From: Isoetes taiwanensis
Lineage: Eukaryota > Streptophyta > Lycopodiopsida > Isoetales > Isoetaceae
Length of the DNA: 64,000 bases
Direction: 5' to 3'
Assembly (NCBI GenBank): GCA_021234155.1
Contig: JAJEKV010000003.1
Coordinates: 8,990,413 to 9,054,412, forward strand
Positions 55,891 through 64,000 of the stretch are shown piece after piece (positions within the stretch are counted from its first letter, which is position 1; every line of letters starts with the position of its first letter). A model generated the notes under the pieces. It made no database searches, was not told the DNA's origin, and saw only the letters and a program-made list of their open reading frames with translations. The position numbers and the translations under genes were made by a program.

Positions 55891-57984
55891 ATTAATTAGA
55901 GAAGGTCATATGTAAATCAAACATGCTCAAGATTATATTTTCTAAGCAACATAAGCTTTTCATACCCCTCAGATATCCTGGAAAAAGGAATAAAGACAAC
56001 GCAAATAGTAGCATGCCAAAGTCTATAAGCGATCTGAATGACTAGCTGAATATGATAGCGCACATGTGATAAGCATGCAATTCGAGAGAGAGATCGACAT
56101 AAAATGCTACCTACAATGCAGAGAAGTTGTGGATTGGCACATTTTACTGCGAACAGTTCATAAAGAAATTCCCACAAATAAAACGCCTGACAGTCCCGCC
56201 TGACAGTCCTGCCCTCTCACAAGGCCCCCAAAAATTAACTCGCATTCATAATTATGATGGAAACCGGTATAAGAGTGGTTTTTACTACATGTAATTCAGA
56301 ATGTTAAGTAAAACTATATGGCTTTCATAATCACTACTAGTATGATCATAGTTCTTATACTAATTTTATATCTAATGGTAGTTTCTTAAAATTATTACTA
56401 GTTTAGGAGGTGGTTCTTAAGCGTGCATTGTCAATATTACAATTTAAGATGATCACCATCATATATAGTTTTTTAACTAGTTTTAATCCTCCCAAGTTTT
56501 TGAAAAACCATGTTTGATTTTGCAAGTGTGCTATGGTTTTTGGCACATGCTTATTTACTATGCTTGTAAGCAATCTATTATGTTGGTTTATGTGGTTGTT
56601 TTTTTAATATACTTGTTTCAATCCTTAATGTCGCTACTGACTTTGAGCATAGTTTTTTACATTAACTAGTAATTTTGACTGTTATATCTAATTTTGTCAT
56701 GCTTTTAGAGCGTGATCCTTAATTGTAATTACAAACTTATATTATTTTCATTGACTTTTTTTACTGGTTGCATGTTGTCTATGCTTTGTTTCTTGTTTCC
56801 TACCATTATATATAGTGTAGCAGCCTTAAGCAGCTTTATATCAGCATCAAGCAGTCTCCTCGAGCAACTATATCAAATTCTTTCACTAGCAACATGTATC
56901 ATTTCATTATGATAAGGGGCTTGTAATGTCGAATGTAAAACTCTAAATAATGTTGAGCATAAGACTTTGATATTCCTTAGCACTGTTAAACTTTGAGATG
57001 TGATGTGGAATGGCAAGAGGGAGGCCATTCTGTTTGTAGTAGGGCTTCCTGGCAATACAAGGTAAACAATGAGATTGGATTCAAGCCCAGATTTAGACGG
57101 ATTCAGACTTCGATTTTGCCAAGCAACTTGGATTCAGGTTTTGATTCAAGTTTTATGCTTCAATGATGGTGCTCCAACCAAGTTTTTGCTTCCGTGATGG
57201 TGCATTTCCGGTGAGGTTTTGGAGCTCACTATGGCATCTCCAGCTTCTTACGCCCGCCATATCCACCGTAGCCACAGCAGGGGTTCGAAAATCCAGCTCC
57301 AGCAACCATAGCCATGACGGAGTTTTTTAAGGCAGGTAACAGATCATTCAAGAATGCAGGTTTTCACTCAGGTAACATGTTGTAAGAGGTCATTCAAGAA
57401 TGTTGTACTCATTTGTCATTTTTGAATAGAATGGTCGCCACATGGCGACCTCCCATTGGATAATAGACCAGAATGAATCTCAACTTACCTTGATATATGT
57501 GATAGGAAAATATGGTAGTGAATTTATGGTACCTTCTCCATTCTCATTCCCAATCTTATTTTTGAAGTACATACTACTTAGCCAAACCAAAATTATAAAA
57601 TCTCAAGAAAGTACATTGATCTTGAACGATGAAAATTTTAGACTCAAGCAATATTCATATCCATTGTATCATCTAGCATTAAAATTTTAGATGTTCAAAT
57701 AAGTAACTTCGGGTAGGCAACAACTTAGAACATCATGCTTCACTAAATTCAATAAGCGAGACTTACTATAGCAAAGGGAAAATGCAAAAACAAGCTGCAA
57801 TGTCTTGTTCCAACGTCTTGTGTACGCAAAAAAATGTATCTGGTTTTTCCATATCATTGACCACCATCTGTACCCTAGTTTCTTTTTATGACAATTGTGG
57901 CTTCGGCCCTAAATATAGAACCCCTTACAAGGATTGACTTCTATTCTGAAACTTCACCTCCAAGAACATCCACAAGCAAATGAA
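55891..57984. other. No gene seen
   Basis: AT-rich sequence with short frames only. The words gcctgacagtcc are repeated near 56188 and 56199. Between 57120 and 57330 the base composition becomes coding-like but no product can be read. Confidence 0.4.
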
Positions 57985-58335
57985 CCCCTTGGAGCCATTG
58001 TTCTCCAGCTTGTTCGAGCCATCGCAATGGGGCTGGTTTGGAATAGGTGCATGGGGAGGGTTTTTTTGTTCTCCCTCTTGGGGTCTCCCTTTGAACTCTT
58101 GAGGGAACCCTCCACGCAAGCTCTCGGCTACTTCAGAGGCAGGGAAGGCTGCCAAAACAGAAACCCTACAGATTTAGTAGGGTTTAAATATTTGGGTATC
58201 AAAACAGCACCGTCTGTTAATCCCACCATTCAAAGGGTAGCTCATTGTCTCAAGAATTTCTCCGAAAAGAAAACATGGACATCCATCACACGGATGTGCT
58301 AACCCCCAAATTTTCCCCTTTCTCGACGTAGGGAC
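57985..58335 (+). repeat. Dispersed repeat, inverted relative of 48157-48640
   Basis: Contains the same ordered words as the copy inside the CACTA element. Finding it both inside and outside the transposon suggests that the element acquired it along with its cargo, or that the repeat inserted into both. Confidence 0.75.
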
Positions 58336-59044
58336 ACAAGGGAAAATGGTATGTTCCCCATTTCGGCCAATTTAGCAAGCTCGAAATGGGGTTTTGACTT
58401 TGCGCATGAGTCCAAAGGATCAATTTATTCTAGGCACAAGCTATTATGACCAACAGAACCAAACTCGATTCGCTACAGGATGCGTGTTTGACAACTTTTG
58501 CCATGCCGGTGTCGATTTTCTTTTATCCTAGAGGTAGCATAGAACTTGAACACGTAGACTTGGAAGTGGGGCTGCTACATAGTTGCTTTCCGAAGAGAGA
58601 TTATGAGAAGGCAACCATAACGACTCTAAAACTCAAATCTAACTTTGTCAATAGGTCCAAAATGTCGAGGTTATCCATGGGCACATGTTTGCAGCACATG
58701 TGGTTCTCAACTCTGAGCTTAAGCTTTCTAGACTTAGGTGCTTCAAATTATAATTCCAAATGGTGAATACGGGGCGATAAACTTCATGCTTGTAACTCTT
58801 ACAAATGCATTTGACTGTATTAATATCCTTATTGTTAAAATAAGAGGGGTGTTGCCTTTTATTCATAAAAGGGGTGTTAGCAATGACGGTCATCTATAGG
58901 CATGTGGTTGTAGTACCAACATAGCGAAGATTTGTTTGCCCACATGTCTTACATGTGGAGGAGGAGGGGGAGGTCATAGTGGCATTTGATACTGCATGGT
59001 CGAGATATAGATGTAAAAATTGTTGCATGTTCAAATTATAAGTT
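58336..59044. other. No gene seen
   Basis: A plus-strand frame of 106 codons (58446-58766) has no recognisable family. No other support. Confidence 0.35.
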
Positions 59045-59232
59045 TAGATGCTAGGTTATCTATTACCTATAATAGGTTGATTGTCCAATGTTATTTTTAG
59101 TGGGGATGGGACCAAACATGGGTGTGAGCAAATATGCATTCATTGATTGAAACTAGATTCTAGATGGTCTCGAACTCAAAACCTGTAGTTGCTAAAACTA
59201 GTGTGTTACCACTAGCCCAAACACCCAGAACA
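59045..59232 (-). mobile_element. tRNA-derived SINE (probable)
   Basis: On the minus strand, gggctagtggtaacac (59205-59220) matches an RNA polymerase III A box and gagttcgagacc (59166-59178) a B box, about 35 bases apart as in a tRNA. The body continues leftward (atctagaatctagtttcaatc...). The 3' end is not clear, so the left coordinate is approximate. Confidence 0.6.
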
Positions 59233-59728
59233 TAGTGTGATGTTTATAGGTTGACTACATATATTTGACTTTCCACTTTTATATTGTGAAGATTTGTGCT
59301 TACAAATGCAAAAATGCGATAACGCACATCAAATGCAAAAATGCTTTACACCCATGTGATTGTGTTTCCTCTGCCATGCCCTTCTTTGCACACGCACCTC
59401 CACACACTCAAGGAAAAAAAAAGGGGGAAACTATGTGTTTTGAAGCAATCTACTCATCAAGTGCAAAATTGCTTTACACCCAAAGTGATTGTGTTTTATG
59501 TGCAATGCCTTTTCTAGCACACGCCCCTCTTGAGGAAAAAAAAAAGCTGTGCTTTGAAGCTATCTAATTTGGGCACAAAATAGAAATAGGGTCAACTATT
59601 TCTGCTGAGGCTTAATCATGATCTGCCACGTGGCAGTCGCCTACACAGCGGAATGAAAGTAGGGTCTTCCCATTCCGCATGACCGGCTGCTCAAGTTTTC
59701 TCTTTAGGGTTTTGTTTTAGGGTAGCAT
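59233..59728. other. Low-complexity sequence, duplicated phrase
   Basis: The phrase aaatgctttacaccc..gtgattgtgtt...tgccatgcc..tt and its relative near 59462-59520 form a diverged direct repeat of about 125 bp (59337 and 59463). No gene. Confidence 0.5.
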
Positions 59729-59833
59729 CGCTGCCAGTTCCTCAAGCGCCAGTTCGACACCGCCAGTTCGACACCGCCAGTTCCTCAAGCGCCAGTTCGA
59801 CACCGCCAGTTCTTCGCCAGTTCTTCAAGCTCT
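59729..59833 (+). repeat. 14/15-bp minisatellite
   Basis: Seven adjacent units of gccagttc(gacacc | ctcaagc | ttc...) . Just upstream of a possible 5' exon region with g/t-rich splice-like signals (ggtagttctt at 59840). Confidence 0.85.
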
Positions 59834-60235
59834 GTTGTCAGGTAGTTCTTTGGCGGGTCTTGTTGATTTTTTGCATTTTTTCTTGAACTAAGCTTTTTCT
59901 TTGTAGACACCCGTTGGACACAGGTCATGTCTTCGCAAGTAGCAGAACAGGGTCTTGTTTCTCGTCTTTTTCACAAATAGCAGATCGCCAGATCTGCAAA
60001 TGCTTTCTTCGCAGATGCTTTCTTCGCCCGATCTTTGAAAAAACAGCAAGAAGTCTGCAAAACCCCTTAAATATGTCGGGTCTACACAGCTGCCTCCCCT
60101 ATTTCTAGGGGAATGGAGGTTGCTCCTCCATTCCCCTATACAACAAGGCCAAGGTTAGGCAATTGTTGAAACTTTTCTATGGATTTATGTATCCATTGGG
60201 CTTTGTTTCATATCTAACGGGCATACAAATTTATA
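59834..60235. other. No gene seen
   Basis: Contains an A/T-rich transition, a short duplicated phrase (tgctttcttcgc at 60000 and 60017) and a mirror-like ggaatggaggttgctcctccattcccc hairpin (60110-60137). Confidence 0.45.
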
Positions 60236-60251
60236 GGTCGTGGTTTTCAGT

Positions 60252-60541
60252 ATGAAGAAATACAGCCCTAACCCTATTATTTTAAAACCTCCTAACTGCG
60301 GCGATGGAGCATTCCCGCTCTCGCCCGGATACTATGGCATTTCCGAAATAGTCAGCGCTTGCCATATGCCTGCAGAGCTGCTATTGAATTCAAGGTACGA
60401 TATGCATCTGCTTTTTCTTATTCTGTTGAGTTTTGCTTACCTTTGGTATGTTTCATTTTGTAGTTCTTGCAGGTTCGGGCAGTCTACAGATCTATTATCT
60501 CCGTATTCGTGCAGTATGATGCATTTTCCCTTTATAAAAGG
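60252..60541 (+). CDS. Possible two-exon gene fragment of unknown function
   Basis: Exon A (60252-60391) starts MKKYSPNPIILKPPNCGDGA and ends at AAG with donor gtacga. Exon B (about 60473-60540) follows ttgcag and ends AAAAG with donor gtatat. Joined, the frame stays open (LLNSRFGQSTDLLSP). Codon quality is better than in the surroundings. I do not recognise a family; later exons are not found, so it is partial or a relic. Confidence 0.35.
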
Positions 60542-60752
60542 TATATGGGTGACTTGTGTCAGCAAAGATGACAAGGGTGGTCTTGCTTTAAGTATGCAAT
60601 TTCTCTCTAAGTGCTATTGATACTTTTTTTGAAACTGTGCCATATTGCGGCCTAGTTTTGTGTTGCGAAGATTAGAAGAATGAAGCTTGGCTACTTTACA
60701 AATTTTTGGTAATTTTTAAAATGTGATTGTCCAAAAAGATTGTGGCATTAGT

Positions 60753-61037
60753 TCACGCACTTTTAGAAGCTGTTATGCTGGAGCTTAGATTTCTCAGTCT
60801 TGCGAAGCTTACTGTGTTGGCCTTTACATTGTCTCCGAAAACTGTCCCAGTTTTCCCAGAAGCAACGGTATGATATGTGCCACAGCTGATTTGTGCAACC
60901 TTTTGCTTTGAAAGTCCAAAGGCAAGGTAACCCCAAGCTGCTATGGTTATTGCAAATGTCTTTCTTGTTTCTTTTATTTTTCTTCTTTGAGCTCCTGGTT
61001 TGTGGCATACAGATTTTAAGCTTGGACCTTTTTTCAT
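60753..61037 (-). pseudogene. RCC1-repeat fragment
   Basis: The minus frame contains AAWGYLAFGLSKQKVAQISCGTYHTV then TGTVFGDN. RCC1 blades have a WGxNxxGQLG...VxxIxCGxxHTxAL pattern, and the CGxYHTVA and GD/WGDN parts match. Only about one blade is present and the WG after VF is reduced to FGD. It is probably a relic of a larger RCC1-type protein. Confidence 0.5.
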
Positions 61038-61656
61038 GATTACATGGCGATTCCTTATTACCTGTTTCTATTTGCATTTTAGACTGCTATAGATAAGAGT
61101 TTCCTTAATAGAAACATTTTAGAATGCTAAAGATCATACTCACTTTTTGCTCTGGAGGCAGCAATTGTCTTTACCCTTTATTTTTTCTCATGTTGTTGTG
61201 ATTCTAACATGTCTTTTTCCAGGGTTACTGTCGTCATCTTAGACTGACTTGACTTTCTTATACCACACATACTAGGTAATGCCCCTTCCTTTCCATTTTG
61301 GCGGTGCATCTTTTACAAGGCAACTTGGCTTCTGAATTGCTCCAGTTGAATGTGTTTGATCCTATCTAAGGCAATTTGGCTTTTGAATTGACTGGGTTTG
61401 TTCTGATTCATTATAAAACACATGGTAAAGTTGTGGGTTCAATTCCCACATGTTTAGATTTCCATTGCAGTTACAACTTTCTAAGCACTATAAAATATGA
61501 GGTTATTAAATTGTATTGTTTAACTAATTGGTATAAATGCAAAAACAAGTCATATAATCAAATTTAAACCAATTGCATTTATCGCATGGGGGTGTTGCAA
61601 TAATTAATCACTACTAATCATCATAAAATTACCATGTGCACACTATCAATCACCAT
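61038..61656. other. No gene; isolated tRNA T-arm-like site
   Basis: At 61433-61448, gtgggttcaattcccac is a perfect T-stem/loop with a B-box sequence. A convincing D-arm and acceptor stem were not found upstream, so a degenerate tRNA or SINE piece is more likely than a tRNA gene. Confidence 0.45.
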
Positions 61657-61892
61657 AAAATTACCATGTGCACATACCGAAGAACATAGATGTGATCAAA
61701 TATCATTCTAAAAAATTTGGCATATTAAGCATTAGTATACATCACATATTTTAAGTTGTTAATATAGGCACTTAAAATTACCATGTCCACATACCGAGGA
61801 ATATAGATATGATCAAATATTATTCCACTAAACTTGACGTATTAAGCATTAGTACACATCATATATTTTAAGCTGCTATAAATACCAACTAC
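61657..61892 (+). repeat. Two-copy tandem duplication, 118-bp period
   Basis: Units begin aaaattaccatgtgcacatacc at 61657 and aaaattaccatgtccacatacc at 61775 and run through aagcattagta...ttttaag. A shorter partial unit lies at 61624. Diverged at about 15 positions. Confidence 0.85.
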
Positions 61893-62287
61893 AACTATCA
61901 TATTCTAGTACCACATGAAAAAATAATGCTCGTTTATCACGTCATAGAATTGTATTGATGAATTATATTGTATAACTAGACATGGTTTGTAAACTTTTTG
62001 GCCCTCAAACGCGTATTGATTTTAAATATTAATTTTCACTAATAAATCAATACAAAAAAGTCATACTAATTCAATTTTGGGGGCCTTGTGTCTTTTGGCG
62101 GTGCTAGGGTTTGGCTGTAGTTTTCTTGTGGCCATAACTTCTGCATCTGGTGGCAGTTTTGGGCGTATATGGGCTTGTTGGAAAGCCCTTTAAGCACTCC
62201 ATCCAGTGTTGCTTAACCTTTTCAGAGATTGGCCTGTTGGGAAAGACGGTTAAGATCTGAAACTTCGGCCCCTCTCTCTTGGTGAAG
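61893..62287. other. Upstream region of the chimeric gene
   Basis: No TATA box in a convincing place. The last 190 bases become GC-richer and open, with several short frames. Confidence 0.35.
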
Positions 62288-63622
62288 ATGACAAGATCTA
62301 GTCGCAGCCCGCCAAAACGTGCTTCTGGTGCTTCTACCATAGTTCATGGTGGAATTGGCAAAGAATATGCTGCAGATTCTCCCAGAATAAGTGTACGTGA
62401 TGCACACAAGTTGGCTCGTGAGGGTGCTCTTTCGGCTCCTGAGAGTTTAGTCTCTTCGGTGCACCTCAATCCTTTAGTGTTGCCCAATATATCTTCTAAT
62501 GGCATGAGTGTGGCCGCCTCAATTGAGACAGGAGCTCCATCTCTTTCCTCGTATCAGTTACTTGCTCCAGTTTCCATTCCAGTTGTAGTTGCTGCAACTA
62601 CAGTTCGCGCTGCTGCGCACACGTCTGGTGAGACTGGAAGCCGTGTTGAATACGTGCCATTGGAAAACTCTTCCGAGAGTGTCACACCTCCAACACACGT
62701 TGGAGGTTCCTCAGATCAGGTGGTGCGCTCTGGCCAATTAGCGCCTCCAACACTCGTTGGAGGTTCTGGGGTTCAGGCAAGACCCTCTTTGTCTGCCGAA
62801 GTTGCTGCTGGGCTACTAGCTTCTCCAACACAGGTTGGAAGTCCCTCATATCAGTTCAGACCTCATGTGCCTGTAGAGTGCTCCTCTGGACAGGCTGCAC
62901 CTAATAGTGTTGCACGGGCGGCACCTCCAACTCAGGTTGGAAGTTCCTTGGCGCGGACTATTTCTACAGGTAGTGCTCGGATGGTGGTGCAACCTCCACA
63001 AACTAGTGTACGTCCAACACACGTTGGAGGTTCCTCAGGGCAGGAGGAGTTTCTCCCTCTTCCCCCACGGCAGCCTGGGGCGACATCCTCTTCCATCCCC
63101 CGAGCTGCATCGACCACACCTTGGAGATCATCTGATACAGTTGCTCGAGTTATAGGTGTGCGGTTCTTTGAGTGGCTTTGCAAGGGCCTGGCGACTCCCG
63201 CCACCTCGGCTCGTGTCTCAGAGGCCATTGCCACCATGGTGGATAATAACAGGCAAGAATTCAAGGTTTCCAGTGCCTGGTCAACTGTTGAGACTTCCAC
63301 CTTTGGTATGAAGGTGTCTGTCAAGGCAGGTTTCCCTGAAATATGGGCGGAGGTCTCAGGTGAGACACATTGGGAGCTGAGTGATACTCATACGGTTGAG
63401 AAATCAAATTCGACAACCACTACTCTAAGCTGGAACCAGAGTGGCACTCTAGAGCCTGGTGAAACCATCGACACTACGGCCCTGACTTCAACTGGCAACA
63501 TCAATGTGGCGTACAGTGGCACCATGGTGGTGGTGATGAACACTGGAGCTCAGCTTACATTTCCTGAGAATGGCACATACTCTGGTGTAACTGTGACCCA
63601 AGTTCAGATCAAGACAAACTGA
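62288..63622 (+). CDS. Chimeric gene: Pro/Ser-rich N-terminus fused to aerolysin-like C-terminus
   Basis: Open frame of 444 residues from ATG 62288. Residues 1-321 are unrelated to the family: low-complexity Ser/Pro/Val sequence with five repeats of a PPTxVGGSS word at about 134, 153, 179, 213 and 243. Residues 324-444 are about 90% identical to residues 198-318 of the protein at 39834-41191, starting at EFKVSSAWS. The lectin domain and the first aerolysin strands are missing. The junction at about 63256 keeps the frame. The 3' UTR and flank continue identically to the other gene. The 5' part could derive from an element's gag-like frame or from an unrelated host gene; I do not recognise it. 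Whether the protein is made is unknown; pore formation is unlikely without the missing strands. Confidence 0.65.
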   Translation: MTRSSRSPPKRASGASTIVHGGIGKEYAADSPRISVRDAHKLAREGALSAPESLVSSVHLNPLVLPNISSNGMSVAASIETGAPSLSSYQLLAPVSIPVVVAATTVRAAAHTSGETGSRVEYVPLENSSESVTPPTHVGGSSDQVVRSGQLAPPTLVGGSGVQARPSLSAEVAAGLLASPTQVGSPSYQFRPHVPVECSSGQAAPNSVARAAPPTQVGSSLARTISTGSARMVVQPPQTSVRPTHVGGSSGQEEFLPLPPRQPGATSSSIPRAASTTPWRSSDTVARVIGVRFFEWLCKGLATPATSARVSEAIATMVDNNRQEFKVSSAWSTVETSTFGMKVSVKAGFPEIWAEVSGETHWELSDTHTVEKSNSTTTTLSWNQSGTLEPGETIDTTALTSTGNINVAYSGTMVVVMNTGAQLTFPENGTYSGVTVTQVQIKTN

Positions 63623-64000
63623 GTCACCACCCTTGTCGATTTTTTCTCTTTGTTCTTGTACTTGATCTTGTGCATGTGTTTCCAATAATGAACCATAGTG
63701 TTGTTAATGCAACACAAGGCTCCCAAAAAAAAATTATAATGAGTTTTTATTATAAACCAATATAATTAAGTAACACTACTTTGTGAGTTAAACGTGTTGA
63801 ATAACCTTGTAGACTTATTTACAACACTCCACCATCATGGTTCTTTATAGTAGTTTGTTTTTTTTTTGGGCTTTAGTGCTATGTTCATGGTCATTTTGGG
63901 GTTGCTATATTTTATTTTGTGTGGTCCAATTAATATAGGAATCTTTAATGATTCATGTGCAACTTGTAGTGGTTTTCTAATAAAATTGTCTATATATAAT
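63623..64000 (+). repeat. 3' UTR and flank of the chimeric gene
   Basis: Nearly identical to 41192-41575, to the last base of the window. The match starts at codon EFKV in both genes, so one copied segment of at least 750 bp carried coding end plus flank. Confidence 0.92.

Noticed and set aside
61425-61460. Possible tRNA gene on the plus strand
   Set aside because: Only the T-arm is good; no clover-leaf could be drawn.
62932-63324. 130-codon minus-strand frame across the chimera junction
   Set aside because: Shadow of the plus-strand chimera; no family resemblance.

Overview
This window is eukaryotic nuclear DNA from a land plant, most likely a fern or a related seed-free vascular plant. 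The reasons are spliced genes, long gene-poor AT-rich stretches, plant transposon families (Ty3/gypsy Tat-like, Ty1/copia, LINE, CACTA/EnSpm) and a small family of jacalin-like plus aerolysin-like genes of a kind known from ferns and some other plants. The lineage is inferred from gene content only. All calls come from reading motifs, reading frames, splice signals and repeat boundaries by eye; no database search was possible.

Layout. 1-2864: a segment duplicated at 21.8-23.7 kb, then gene-free sequence. 2865-14026: one complete Ty3/gypsy element on the minus strand with two ~2.55-kb LTRs, gag-protease, an extra RNase H upstream of reverse transcriptase, RT/RNase H and integrase; its pol is broken by two frameshifts and one stop. 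14.0-21.8 kb: a poly(A)-tailed relic, a LINE C-terminal relic, small tandem duplications and a broken F-box gene. 21.8-33.9 kb: duplicated blocks carrying Ty1/copia RNase H relics, a 1.55-kb insertion present in only one block (containing a 542-bp foldback element), and a broken UDP-glycosyltransferase gene. 33.9-37.3 kb: relics of an LRR receptor kinase (+) and of a WD40 protein (-).

37.4-41.6 kb: the pore-forming-protein family locus. An apparently intact two-exon gene (39834-41191, 318 aa, jacalin-like then aerolysin-like) stands beside an inverted, frameshifted copy. A third copy at the right edge (62288-63622) has its N-terminal two thirds replaced by an unrelated Pro/Ser-rich region, giving an open chimera. 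3'-flank copies of this gene are scattered over the window, several next to the same copia relic.

41651-54704: a complete 13-kb CACTA/EnSpm transposon with CACTA...TAGTG ends, a CGA target-site duplication and clustered subterminal repeats. It carries a TNP2-type transposase gene and an ORF1-type gene on the minus strand, plus two kinds of unexpected cargo: a SET-domain coding region lying inside the transposase transcription unit, and on the opposite strand an array of BRC repeats resembling BRCA2. It is inserted next to the aerolysin-like gene, and a related unfilled site is present in the window.

54.7-64.0 kb: an inverted copy of the copia-associated block, a dispersed repeat paired with one inside the CACTA element, a tRNA-derived SINE, minisatellites, a possible two-exon gene of unknown function, an RCC1-like relic and the chimeric gene. 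The only protein-coding genes that look intact are the 39.8-kb gene, the chimera and the SET-domain reading frame; nearly everything else is mobile or decayed.
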